53,231 bases of DNA from CAYJPA01 sp964371945 (GTDB lineage: Bacteria > Chloroflexota > Chloroflexia > Thermomicrobiales > UBA6265): the NCBI GenBank assembly GCA_964371945.1, contig CAYJPA010000037.1:1-53231 (forward strand), written 5' to 3'. Below are positions 17,345-25,756 of the stretch, piece after piece. The translations under genes were made by a program, and so were the position numbers. Numbering within the stretch: position 1 is the first letter of the stretch; each line of letters starts with the position of its first letter. The notes beneath the pieces are model-generated. The model worked only from the letters and a program-made list of their open reading frames with translations. It did no database searches and was not told the origin of the DNA.

Positions 17345-17388
17345 ATCTCTCCCTCTTTCCCTACGTTAGTTGGGCCGGTTCAGACGGA

Positions 17389-17417
17389 GTTAAGCCCCGG
17401 GTTAGGACCAGGTAAGG
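17389..17417 (-). promoter_or_regulatory. CTTACC-type direct-repeat box beside the kinase fragment
   Basis: On the minus strand CCTTAC (17417-17412), CCTAAC (17406-17401) and CTTAAC (17394-17389) follow with 11- and 12-bp spacing. This matches the triple box in the divergent promoter at 24768-24794. It lies just past the 3' end of the kinase fragment and 300 bp before the HhH gene, which it could control. Recognition by the regulator encoded at 23993-24673 is inference. Confidence 0.4.
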
Positions 17418-17419
17418 AT

Positions 17420-17947
17420 CTACGCACCGTTCAGATCGGCGCCATTTGGATCTCGTTGGGTGGGGGCGGACGCCGGTTTCGGGGCGGGCAGCACCACGGT
17501 GAAGGTCGAACCAGCCCCGATCGTGCTCTCGACCTCGATCCGTCCGCCATGCGCTTCCACGATCTCCCGCGAGATCGCCAGCCCGAGTCCCGTGCCGCCG
17601 GTCTGCCGCGCCCGTGCCGAATCGATCCGGTAGAAACGCTCGAAAATGTGCGGGAGGTGCTCGGCTGGGATGCCGGGACCGGTGTCTCGCACGCGGATGA
17701 TCGCTTCTTGTGCCCCGTGGACCAAATCGAGCGTAACAGCTCCCCCGGCCGGCGTGTAGCGCAAGGCATTGTCGATCAGATTGAGCAGGAGCTGCTTCAA
17801 TCGATCCTGATCGCCGTCGATCTCGACCGGCTCGAATTCACCGAGGGTCAAGCATCGCCGCGTCGCTCGTCCGCCTGGATCTGCTCGGATCTGGTCCGTT
17901 TCGAGTCGAAAGCGATCGACAAAGGCAAACCGCCCCTGCATCTTCAA
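17420..17947 (-). pseudogene. Truncated sensor kinase fragment (HATPase domain only)
   Basis: A 175-residue open frame holding only the C-terminal ATPase domain: N box LLLNLIDNALRYTP, RVRDTGPGI, IFERFYR and GTGLGLAI. Positions 17473-17850 match 22584-22961 of the intact kinase gene with only two mismatches over 378 bp. The 32 residues before the repeat (MKMQGRFAFVDRF...) and the last 17 residues differ from the intact kinase, so the sensor, HAMP and His-bearing domains are absent. It is most simply a partial duplication or gene-conversion product and not a working kinase. Confidence 0.85.
17473..17850. repeat. 378-bp direct repeat, copy 1
   Basis: Matches 22584-22961 in the same orientation with two base differences that I could find, offset 5111 bp. 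It covers the ATP-binding region of the kinase. Confidence 0.95.
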
Positions 17948-18576
17948 TGCTGCCGGAAAAAGTTAGCCAAGCCCGCGCTCGACAGGTGTCCGAGATTCGG
18001 CGCTTGCACCGCTGTCAGGCGCGGAAACCGCTACTCGACCATAGTGTGACATCGCGGATTGACGCCGGAGCCGATGAGGTTACCAGGAAGGATTGTGAAG
18101 AGCATGCGGCAAGATCATACATATCAATAATCTCGTCCTCAAGGTATTCCCGAGGCTGGGGCCCGACGGGTTGCGTTCGCCGTGACTAGGCGGCCGGACG
18201 CGACGGATGGGTAATTTGGTGTCGCGGCCCACGGCGGCAACGCCCGAGCGCCTCTGATGACGAGGCGGCCCTAAGTGCTCCGCCACGTGGCCGCTACCGG
18301 CATGGCTACTGGCGCTCTCGCCAGCCTCGGTTTTGCCACTCGCGCGCTGTCTGGCGGCGTCATCGCTGGGGTCGCGGCACTCTCGTCCGTTCCGGGTGAC
18401 GGTTCAGGATGGAGCGCTGCGTTCGGCGGTTACAGCAGGGCCGGGACGCTGACGAAGGCATTCTGGAACCCAGTCGAGAGCTGTTGGAGTGAGACCTGAC
18501 GTTGGAAACGCGACACCTTGATCGCGGCGAGGTCAGGCCCCGCTTGGATCACCAGAACAGCGAGCGCTGTTGGGCC
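17948..18576. other. Gene-free stretch, possibly decayed coding sequence
   Basis: About 630 bp with only short frames in all directions. A 74-residue frame from GTG 18275 is rich in Ala and Gly but has no ribosome site or family likeness. I see no RNA gene. The stretch may hold debris from the event that created the kinase fragment. Confidence 0.4.
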
Positions 18577-18605
18577 TTGACACGTCAATCGCGTTTGGGT
18601 AAACT
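18577..18605 (+). promoter_or_regulatory. Sigma-70-type promoter with overlapping operator-like palindrome
   Basis: TTGACA (18577-18582), a 17-bp spacer and TAAACT (18600-18605) make a near-consensus promoter about 110 bp before the ATG at 18717. The -10 region overlaps the imperfect palindrome AAACTGTGTTT, and a related TGTTTGATTAA follows. The TetR gene at the end of this module is a natural candidate to bind here. Confidence 0.6.
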
Positions 18606-18716
18606 GTGTTTAGTAATCGCTGTTTGATTAACGCGCGGAGCAATTGCCGGATGGCGAGCCAGCGCTTTCAATCCGCGTTTCACGGCTCGTCGGCAAGCCC
18701 AAAAGGAGCTACCAAC

Positions 18717-19112
18717 ATGATCGATCGGCTGCAATCTCTCCGCGCTGGGTCAACGAACCGCGGGGTGCTGGCGACCGTTGCGGCCGGTCTCGCCGGTCTG
18801 GCGGCGCTCGTCTACTTCGTCATAGCGGCCGGTCTCGCTCCCGGCGATGTCACATCGCCACCGGCTCCGATCATGTTCGCCGCGGGCGGGGCTTATCTGG
18901 TCGGCGGGGGACTGATCCTGCTCCTCCGCCGGCGTCTGCTGATTCTTGGCGCCGTCCTGAACCCGCTGGTGATGGTTGCGTTCATGGTCTCCTTCTTGAC
19001 GGGAGGTGCCGAACTGGAACCGCTAAGTCTCGTCAGCAAGCTCGCTCAGGTCGGCCTTGAGTTGGCGTTGCTCCTATTGATCGCTCAAACGGCAGAGGGT
19101 CGGATCGTCTAA
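18717..19112 (+). CDS. Four-helix membrane protein of the MMPL-TetR module
   Basis: A 131-residue membrane protein starting at ATG 18717 with AGGAG 9 bases upstream. Four hydrophobic segments: about 20-42 (ATVAAGLAGLAALVYFVIAAG), 53-68 (PIMFAAGGAYLVGGGLILLL), 72-94 (LLILGAVLNPLVMVAFMVSFL) and 104-124 (LVSKLAQVGLELALLLLIA). No family is recognised. It heads a co-directional set with an MMPL pump 65 bp downstream and a TetR regulator, so it may be a pump accessory under the same repressor. Confidence 0.65.
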   Translation: MIDRLQSLRAGSTNRGVLATVAAGLAGLAALVYFVIAAGLAPGDVTSPPAPIMFAAGGAYLVGGGLILLLRRRLLILGAVLNPLVMVAFMVSFLTGGAELEPLSLVSKLAQVGLELALLLLIAQTAEGRIV

Positions 19113-19177
19113 CCCTGAAACCGGTGGCGCGTCCACGACTCGCCGCTTCCGATTTTTCACGAGAGGAATGTCCGAAC

Positions 19178-21403
19178 ATGCAATCGATGAATGGCAAGAA
19201 CGAGCCCTTGCTCGGTCGCTGGGCCCGCCAGACCGCACGCCACCCTTGGCGGGTCCTGGCGGTTTGGGCAATGCTGCTGATCACTCTGGGTCTGCTCTGG
19301 CGCCTCGACCATGGCACATTTGTCAACAATTTCGACCTGCCCGGCGCCGAAGCGCAACAGACCGTCGATCTCCTCCGTGAGCGGATGCCTGAGCGAGCGG
19401 GCGATGGTGCGACGTTCGTCTTCCATGCGGACGCCGGGCTGATGAGTCCCGAGGTTCGAACCGAAGTCGAGCAAATGGCGGCCGATGCGGCGGCCATCCC
19501 CGGCGTCGCCGGCGTGATCCCGCCCTATGCTCCAGGCGCCGGCGCGATCTCAGCGGATGGCACGATCGGTTTTGTGCTGGTGCAGTTCGCGGAGCAGGCC
19601 GATGCGGTGTCCGACTCGAGCGTCCAAGCGCTCTATGACCTCCGCGACGCCCACGATCGTGACGGGTTTCAGGTCGAACTGGGTGGGCAGGTGATCACCG
19701 CCGGCGAGCAGGCTCCGCCCAGCACCTCAGAGGCGCTCGGGATCGCCGCCGCCATCGTCATCCTGCTCTTCGCGTTCGGCTCGGTCGTGGCGATGGGACT
19801 CCCGCTCGCCACCGCCTTCACTGGACTCATCATCAGTCTCTTCCTGATCGGAATCCTAGCGCTTCGGTTCGATTTCAGCACAGAAACGCGCGCTTTCACC
19901 GCGATGATCGGAATTGGCGTCGGCATCGATTATGCGCTGTTCGTTGTCACCCGGTATCGCGAATCGCTGCACGCCGGCGCCTCCATTGAGGACGCGGTCG
20001 TCCAGGCGGTAAACACAGCCGGCCGTTCAATCCTCTTTGCCGGTTCGATCGTGGTCGTGGCCCTGCTCGGTCTCTCGACGATGGGGATTCCGTTCGTCGG
20101 CGCCCTCGGCATCGCCGCCGCCATCGTCGTCGCCCTCGCTGTTTTGGTCGCACTGAGCGTCCTGCCGGCTCTTCTCGCCGTCGTCGGACGCAACGTTGAT
20201 CGCTGGAGCATTTCCGCTCTCCGCGCGGCGCCAGCTGGCGACCACCGTGGGGTCTGGTATCGGCTGGCCGACTTCACACAGCGGCACCCGTGGCCGGTGA
20301 CTGCTTCTGCACTAGCGATCCTCCTCCTGTTGACGGTGCCTGCCTTCGACATGCGGATTGGCTCCTCCGACGCGGGCAATAACCCGACCTCGCTCACCAG
20401 CCGTCGCGCCTATGACCTGCTCAGCGAAGGGTTTGGACCGGGATTCAACGGTCCGCTGACGCTGGTGGTCGACACGGCCTACGCGACCGACCCCACGGTT
20501 GTCGACCGGCTGGTCACGCGGTTGCAGGACACACCCGGCATCGCACGGGTCGCTCCCCCCGTTGCCAACGCGGCCGGTGACACCACCGTGATTGCCGTCA
20601 TTCCGACGACGTCGCCACAGTCCGAGGAAACTAAGGACCTTGTCTACACACTGAGAGAGGATGTCGCCGCGCCGGTGCTTGCCGGGAGCGGGGCGGAAGC
20701 CTACGTCGGCGGTCCGACCGCGGCATTCATCGACATGGGAGACCGGATCGCTGACCGGTTGGTCGTGTTTTTTGCTGTCGTGATCGGGGTAAGTTTCCTG
20801 TTGCTCTTGGTTGTCTTCCGCTCGCTGCTGGTGCCACTTCAGGCGGCGATCATGAATCTGTTATCGATCGGCGCGGCCTACGGTGTGCTGGTCGCGATTT
20901 TCCAATGGGGCTGGTTTGCCGGGGTGTTCGGCGTCGATCGAACTGGACCGATCGAGTCATTCCTGCCGATGATGCTTTTCGCGGTGTTGTTTGGCCTTTC
21001 GACGGACTACGAGGTCTTCCTCGTGAGCAGGATCCACGAGGCATGGCTGACGACCAAGGACAACCGGGCGGCGGTGAATCACGGCAGCGCCACGACGACG
21101 CGGGTCATCACAGCGGCAGCGGCTATCATGGTCGTCGTCTTCCTTTCGTTCACGCTCAGCGACGCGCGAATCGTCAAGGAGTTTGGGCTTGGGATGGCGA
21201 CCGCTGTCTTCATCGACGCGACGATCATTCGAATGCTGCTGGTGCCCGCGGTAATGGGTCTCTTCGGTTCCGCCAATTGGTACTTACCTCACTGGCTCGA
21301 TCGTTGGCTGCCCCGCGTCGCTCTGGAAATGCCGGAACCGGCAGAGAATCCGCGAACGCCCGGCTTTGAGCCGCCAGCCATGAAGGCCAGCACAACGACC
21401 TAA
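19178..21403 (+). CDS. MMPL family RND-type transporter
   Basis: A 741-residue inner-membrane pump of the MmpL/HAE2 type. Helix 1 is at about 25-43; a periplasmic loop (50-170) is followed by helices 2-6 with MIGIGVGIDYALFVVTRYRES, a second loop (about 385-520) and helices 8-12 with VLFGLSTDYEVFLVSRIHE. Asp residues in the two GIDY and STDY segments are those expected for proton coupling. Such pumps export lipids, siderophores or hydrophobic drugs. I start at 19178 behind GAGAGGA. It sits between a small membrane protein and a TetR gene, the usual layout of a repressor-controlled efflux system. Confidence 0.92.
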   Translation: MQSMNGKNEPLLGRWARQTARHPWRVLAVWAMLLITLGLLWRLDHGTFVNNFDLPGAEAQQTVDLLRERMPERAGDGATFVFHADAGLMSPEVRTEVEQMAADAAAIPGVAGVIPPYAPGAGAISADGTIGFVLVQFAEQADAVSDSSVQALYDLRDAHDRDGFQVELGGQVITAGEQAPPSTSEALGIAAAIVILLFAFGSVVAMGLPLATAFTGLIISLFLIGILALRFDFSTETRAFTAMIGIGVGIDYALFVVTRYRESLHAGASIEDAVVQAVNTAGRSILFAGSIVVVALLGLSTMGIPFVGALGIAAAIVVALAVLVALSVLPALLAVVGRNVDRWSISALRAAPAGDHRGVWYRLADFTQRHPWPVTASALAILLLLTVPAFDMRIGSSDAGNNPTSLTSRRAYDLLSEGFGPGFNGPLTLVVDTAYATDPTVVDRLVTRLQDTPGIARVAPPVANAAGDTTVIAVIPTTSPQSEETKDLVYTLREDVAAPVLAGSGAEAYVGGPTAAFIDMGDRIADRLVVFFAVVIGVSFLLLLVVFRSLLVPLQAAIMNLLSIGAAYGVLVAIFQWGWFAGVFGVDRTGPIESFLPMMLFAVLFGLSTDYEVFLVSRIHEAWLTTKDNRAAVNHGSATTTRVITAAAAIMVVVFLSFTLSDARIVKEFGLGMATAVFIDATIIRMLLVPAVMGLFGSANWYLPHWLDRWLPRVALEMPEPAENPRTPGFEPPAMKASTTT

Positions 21404-21437
21404 TGTGATGAGACCGTACCCGAGAAGGACTGCTTCA

Positions 21438-22115
21438 TTGAAATCATCCACGCCAGCATCCCACCCGGCATCGTCAGAAGATCACGTCGTCGGAAAACGC
21501 CGGACCCAGGCAGCCTTACGCCGGGAGCTCCTGCTGGAGACGGCGCTCCGGCTCTTCTCCGAACATGGCTATCGGGGCACGTCCGTACGTGACGTTACCA
21601 GGGCGGCAGGAGTCACCGAAGCGGTTTTGTACCACTACTTCACCAACAAGGCCGATTTGTTGACCTCCGTCCTTGCGCGGTACGCCCCATTCTCACAGAT
21701 CCCTCATCTACTGGATGCAACGGTCGATGCGACCGTTGACGGGGTGCTGCGGCAGCTCGGGAAGGACCTGCTAGGGTTGCTGCGTGCCCGTCGCCAGCTC
21801 GTGCTGACCGTGTTGAGTGAAGCTCCAACCGATTCGGATCTCGCGGACGTCCTGGGCCGGTTCCATCGCCGCGTCGCCGAGGATCTTGGTGGGTTCCTGG
21901 AGCGTCGCCGGGTAGACGGACAGGTTTCCCCAGACGTGGATGTGCTCGCGGTCGCCCGCGCCTTTCAGGGAGGGCTGCTGGCTCATTTCCTGGCCACCAC
22001 CTTTGGCACGGAACAACAAGCGGTCGCGCCCGACGACGAGGCAGCGGTTGACGGGCTGGTGTCGGCCCTTACGCTGGGCATCCTCCCGCGCCGTCTGATC
22101 CGAGAATCTGGCTGA
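21438..22115 (+). CDS. TetR family transcriptional regulator
   Basis: A repressor-type protein of about 225 residues. The N-terminal helix-turn-helix reads LFSEHGYRGTSVRDVTRAAGVTEAVLYHYFTNKADLL; the C-terminal ligand domain (about 80-225) is all-helical. I prefer TTG 21438, with AGAAGGA 8 bases upstream; GTG 21405 or ATG 21408 would add 10-11 residues but have no ribosome site. It begins just after the MMPL stop and is likely co-transcribed with it, controlling the promoter at 18577. The ligand is presumably a pump substrate. Confidence 0.9.
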   Translation: MKSSTPASHPASSEDHVVGKRRTQAALRRELLLETALRLFSEHGYRGTSVRDVTRAAGVTEAVLYHYFTNKADLLTSVLARYAPFSQIPHLLDATVDATVDGVLRQLGKDLLGLLRARRQLVLTVLSEAPTDSDLADVLGRFHRRVAEDLGGFLERRRVDGQVSPDVDVLAVARAFQGGLLAHFLATTFGTEQQAVAPDDEAAVDGLVSALTLGILPRRLIRESG

Positions 22116-22530
22116 AGGCGCGCGGTTGGCGCGATTCATGGGCCGGTCCTCGGGCCACGGGGTTGTTGCCGATGGACGAAGAATAACCGCGGCCGGTGAT
22201 CATCGGGTCATCGTCCATATCACGCTGTCGCTGGAGCTGAGGGAGGCAAATGTGGGGCGCGACCTTGGGGAGGCGCTGACCACGGTCAAATCCGGCTGGA
22301 GTCATCTTGTTTTCGTGGACACACCCCATCGCTGGAGCTATCAAGCTTGGGTGAGGAAATCCAGTAATGAGCGGAATAAGTCCGGCAAACTCGGCTGCAA
22401 TTCGGATAAAATCTAGGTGGCAGGTGAGAAGGTGGTATGCATCCGCCAACGGACGAAAATCATGACAACCACGGCGGGTACAAGACCCTTCGAAATCCAC
22501 AAAGCGCCATCTCCCATCTGAACCGTCTGG
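22116..22530. other. Intergenic stretch between convergent TetR and kinase genes
   Basis: About 415 bp between convergent genes. A 96-residue frame from 22126 has no ribosome site and no recognised likeness. A small CGCGC/GCGCG hairpin near 22118 may help end the TetR transcript. Nothing else is convincing. Confidence 0.4.
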
Positions 22531-23991
22531 CTACCAGCCAATCGAAGAGCCGCCGTTGGAGTCCTCTTCAGTCAGGGCGGGCACCGGTTTCGGGGCGGGC
22601 AGCACCACGGTGAAGGTCGAACCGGCCCCGATCGTGCTCTCGACCTCGATCCGTCCGCCATGCGCTTCCACGATCTCCCGCGAGATCGCCAGCCCGAGTC
22701 CCGTGCCGCCGGTCTGCCGCGCCCGTGCCGAATCGATCCGGTAGAAACGCTCGAAAATGTGCGGGAGGTGCTCGGCTGGGATGCCGGGACCGGTGTCTCG
22801 CACGCGGATGATCGCTTCTTGTGCCCCGTGGACCAAATCGAGCGTAACAGCTCCCCCGGCCGGCGTGTAGCGCAAGGCATTGTCGATCAGATTGAGCAGG
22901 AGCTGCTTCAGTCGATCCTGATCGCCGTCGATCTCGACCGGCTCGAATTCACCGAGGGTCAGTCGAACCCGACCCGCCAGCGGACGCTGCTGGTGATAGA
23001 CCTCGAGAAAGAGCGAGTCCAGTGCAAATCGAGATCGCTCGGGAGCCTGCCCCGCATCTGCTCTTGCCAGCGAGAGCAGATCGTCCACCAGCCGCCCCAT
23101 CCGATCGACCTCTCGCTCGACGATCCTAAGCGTTTCATCCTGTTCGGCCGGGTCGGTTTCTGCGCCGCGCCGAAGCGTCTCGACATTTGCCCGGATCGCG
23201 GTCAAAGGCGACCTCAACTCATGCGACGCATCGGCCAGAAAATGGCGCTGGGTTGTGAACGCTTGTTGGAGCCGGTCGAGCATCTCGTTGAAGGTCAGCG
23301 CGAGCCGGCCGATCTCATCGCGTTGCCCGGGCACCGGCACCCTTCCGGAGACATCGGCAGCCACGCCGATCCGGTGCGCGGCCGTGGTGATCTCGTCGAC
23401 CGGCCGCATCGCTTTGGCCGCTAGGAACCAACCGATCAGAGCGCTCAACACGGTCGTGCTGAGCACGACCAGAATCAGCAGGACCTTGATTTGGAATAGG
23501 TCCGAATTCAGGGAACCGAGCGGTGTGGCCACAAACAGCGCCGATGAGCTCCGAGGATCATCGTCTCGCGGGAAGCCGAGAATCCGCATCTCCTTGCCAT
23601 CGGCGAGCTCGGCTGTGAAAAACTTCGACTTTCCGGCGATCACTTTGTCGAGCATGGAGTGCGAGATCGGGAGTCCTTCGGTCAGACTCGATGATCGGAC
23701 GTCGACGTTGCCGCAGCGATCAAGGACCTCGACGAAAAGCGTTTCCGTGCTCATGTCGAGTTGTGCGATCTGCGTCTCTCCTGGCACACATTCGTGGTGC
23801 TCGTCGTCCTTTTCGGGTTTGTTATCGCGGATCAAATTCGATCGGATTTCGACGGCACGTTCCCTGAGCGTGGCGTCCAGTCGATTCGTCATCTGATCGG
23901 AGACGACCACGTAGACCAGTATCGCCAGACCCGTTAGCACGGCGGCCAAGAGCGCGGTTAACCAGAGCGTCAGGCGGAGTCGAATCGACAC
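22531..23991 (-). CDS. Sensor histidine kinase of the second two-component pair
   Basis: A 486-residue membrane kinase. Helix 1 (about 9-31), an extracytoplasmic loop of about 135 residues with CVPG and DRCGN cysteines, helix 2 (about 167-190), HAMP (about 191-245), HisKA with His257 in DASHELRSPLTAIRANVE, N box LLLNLIDNALRYTP, RVRDTGPGI, IFERFYR and GTGLGLAI. It begins one base after the regulator's stop, so the two are coupled. Its ATPase-encoding part (22584-22961) is duplicated at 17473-17850. The Cys pair in the sensor loop could form a disulfide. Confidence 0.93.
   Translation of the reverse strand: MSIRLRLTLWLTALLAAVLTGLAILVYVVVSDQMTNRLDATLRERAVEIRSNLIRDNKPEKDDEHHECVPGETQIAQLDMSTETLFVEVLDRCGNVDVRSSSLTEGLPISHSMLDKVIAGKSKFFTAELADGKEMRILGFPRDDDPRSSSALFVATPLGSLNSDLFQIKVLLILVVLSTTVLSALIGWFLAAKAMRPVDEITTAAHRIGVAADVSGRVPVPGQRDEIGRLALTFNEMLDRLQQAFTTQRHFLADASHELRSPLTAIRANVETLRRGAETDPAEQDETLRIVEREVDRMGRLVDDLLSLARADAGQAPERSRFALDSLFLEVYHQQRPLAGRVRLTLGEFEPVEIDGDQDRLKQLLLNLIDNALRYTPAGGAVTLDLVHGAQEAIIRVRDTGPGIPAEHLPHIFERFYRIDSARARQTGGTGLGLAISREIVEAHGGRIEVESTIGAGSTFTVVLPAPKPVPALTEEDSNGGSSIGW
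22584..22961. repeat. 378-bp direct repeat, copy 2
   Basis: Same-orientation counterpart of 17473-17850 with two differences found by eye. Recombination between the copies would remove 5.1 kb including the MMPL-TetR module. Confidence 0.95.
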
Positions 23992-23992
23992 G

Positions 23993-24673
23993 TCATCCCT
24001 CTTCGCGAAGCGCGTAACCCGCGCCGCGAATCGTGTGGATGAGCCGTGGTTCCCTGTTGGCTTCGAGCTTCTGCCGGAGCTGGCTGATGTAGACCTCGAT
24101 TACTTTGGATTCGCCCTCGAATTCGTAGCCCCAGACACCTTCATATATGCGATCGCGGGTCAACACCAGGCGCGGATTCTGCAGAAAGAGGCGAAGGAGC
24201 TCGAATTCGGTTGCGGTCAACGCAATCTGCCGTGGTCCACGCGAGACGTCGCGCGTACCAAGATCCATGGTCAAATCGGAAAAGCGTAGCTCGGTTTGCC
24301 CACTGCACTCGCGGCGGCGTAGGCAGCCACGAACTCTCGCGAGCAGTTCCGCGAAGGCGAACGGCTTGACCACGTAATCGTCGGCGCCGGTCTCCAATCC
24401 CAGTACGCGGTCGGGTACCGCATCGCGCGCGGTCAGCATGATGATGCAGAGGCGCGGATCGGCGGCTCGCAAGCGGCGGCAGACTTCGATCCCATCCAGC
24501 CCGGGCATCATCCGGTCGAGTACGACCAGATCCGGGAATCGCTCCGCGGCAAAGCGAAGCGCTTCCTCCCCATCCGCGGCCGTAGAGACTGAATATCCCT
24601 CGAGCGAAAGCAACCGCCGCAGCGGTGAACGGATCTGCTCGTCGTCATCGACCACGAGAACATGGGAGGCCAT
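23993..24673 (-). CDS. OmpR-family response regulator of the second pair
   Basis: A 226-residue regulator. Receiver domain: acidic pocket VLVVDDDEQIR, Asp53 in LVVLDRMMPGLDGIE, IIMLTARDA and VVKPFAFAEL. Winged helix: LTATEFELLRLFLQNPRLVLTRDRIYEGVW and TIRGAGYAL at the end. It heads a two-gene minus-strand operon with the kinase. The divergent upstream region carries three CTTAC half-sites (24768-24794), the probable binding site for this protein. Confidence 0.93.
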   Translation of the reverse strand: MASHVLVVDDDEQIRSPLRRLLSLEGYSVSTAADGEEALRFAAERFPDLVVLDRMMPGLDGIEVCRRLRAADPRLCIIMLTARDAVPDRVLGLETGADDYVVKPFAFAELLARVRGCLRRRECSGQTELRFSDLTMDLGTRDVSRGPRQIALTATEFELLRLFLQNPRLVLTRDRIYEGVWGYEFEGESKVIEVYISQLRQKLEANREPRLIHTIRGAGYALREEG

Positions 24674-24767
24674 TGGCCCAAAACCCCATCACTGAATCGC
24701 GGGCATCATCCGCGGTCCGCATGACGCCAAAACGATTATGCCGCGCTCCGGCAAAAATGGAACGATT

Positions 24768-24794
24768 CCTTACCGGATCCTTACCCAGGCTTAG
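24768..24794. promoter_or_regulatory. CTTACC-type triple direct repeat in a divergent promoter
   Basis: CCTTACC (24768-24774), CCTTACC (24779-24785) and GCTTAG (24789-24794) are spaced 11 and 10 bp. The array lies between the regulator gene (minus, start 24673) and the exported-protein gene (plus, start 24946). Such spacing is typical of OmpR/PhoB-type operators, so control of both directions by the local regulator is likely but inferred. Confidence 0.55.
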
Positions 24795-24945
24795 TCCTCC
24801 ATTCATCCTGGCGCACTAGATTGTGAAAACAGGCACGAAGTTCGGCGCCGCTCACGGAGCGCTCGGAGCCGGGAGCAACCGACACCGTTGTCTTGATTCG
24901 GGGCGTGACATCGCACGTCGCTTTGTTCAAAGGGAGTATGAGAAC

Positions 24946-25488
24946 ATGACCAGACAGCTCAAGGTATTCAGTTTTGGAATCGCGTTGCTCGCGCTGCTTG
25001 CGGTCGGCTCGATCAGCGACCGCGGCGTCTTCGCGCAGGATTCAACCGCGACGCCGAGCACAACAGCTGATGACACCACGATCACGGACGACAGCGCGGA
25101 AATAAAGGATTCGGCATTCGATCAGGACAAGGGTCCGTTCAGGCGTTTTGGTCGCTCCGACCGAGAAGGCGGCATGCGCATGGGTGGGGCCCACAAGGGG
25201 GCCGGATTCCATGTCGACGCTGAGACACTCGCAACTTTCCTGGGCATGACCGCGGATGAGCTGAAAGCCGAAATGCGAACGGGCTCCAGCCTGGCCGAAG
25301 TCGCCGAAGCACACGGAAGAACCCGGGACGAACTGAAGACATTCTTGATCGAGCAGTACACGGCGGGACTCGACGAGCTGATTGATGCCGCCCCCGCCGG
25401 CCAGAGCGCTAGCGGTGACGCCGTCGATTCGATTGCTACTCCAGAAATCGACGCGACTCCGGCCGCTAGCACCGGGACGGTGCTCTAA
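24946..25488 (+). CDS. Exported helical protein divergent from the two-component pair
   Basis: A 180-residue secreted protein starting at ATG 24946 behind AGGGAG. Signal peptide about 1-27 ending at VFAQD, then an acidic Thr/Ser-rich linker and a Gly/Arg/His patch (GGMRMGGAHKGAGFH). The folded part (about 90-150) has LATFLGMTADELKAEM-TGSSLAEVAEAHG and RDELKTFLIEQYTAGLDELI, a helical repeat seen in many Gram-positive and Chloroflexi exported proteins whose role is unknown. It is probably the main target of the divergent regulator through the CTTACC boxes. Confidence 0.75.
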   Translation: MTRQLKVFSFGIALLALLAVGSISDRGVFAQDSTATPSTTADDTTITDDSAEIKDSAFDQDKGPFRRFGRSDREGGMRMGGAHKGAGFHVDAETLATFLGMTADELKAEMRTGSSLAEVAEAHGRTRDELKTFLIEQYTAGLDELIDAAPAGQSASGDAVDSIATPEIDATPAASTGTVL

Positions 25489-25662
25489 GGCCAAGTTACA
25501 ACGCCAACTCCTTTTCCCTTCTCACTGCCGGTTTGACGAATCTCCGCCACCTTAGTCACACCGGTAAAGCACAACGAATGGACCCGCGCACTCGGCAATC
25601 GAGCGTGCGGGTTCGTTCGTTAAGCCTGTCAGAGCCCATACTTCGGCACGATTGTTTGGCCA

Positions 25663-25702
25663 TTGACTTACTATTCAGAAGTAACATACCATTAAGAAGT
25701 AA
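25663..25702 (+). promoter_or_regulatory. Promoter/operator region of the VOC dioxygenase gene
   Basis: TTACT (25668-25672) and AGTAA (25680-25684) are inverted around 7 bp; a second AGTAA is at 25698-25702, and AGAAGTAA occurs twice 18 bp apart. TTGACT at 25663 could be a -35 element. Symmetry of TTACT/AGTAA type recalls operators of MarR/DUF24 (HxlR) regulators that control catechol dioxygenases in Bacillus; no such regulator gene is in the window. Confidence 0.4.
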
Positions 25703-25756
25703 TTGACGAGCGGTCGGCGGCAAACGCGCGGACGCTCATCACCGAAAGGAAGAACC

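Noticed and set aside
17342..18049. A 235-residue plus frame over the kinase fragment
   Set aside because: The same plus-strand text also appears opposite the intact kinase (22660 on), so it is antisense shadow.
22126..22416. A 96-residue frame after the TetR gene
   Set aside because: No ribosome site, no likeness and weak codon pattern.
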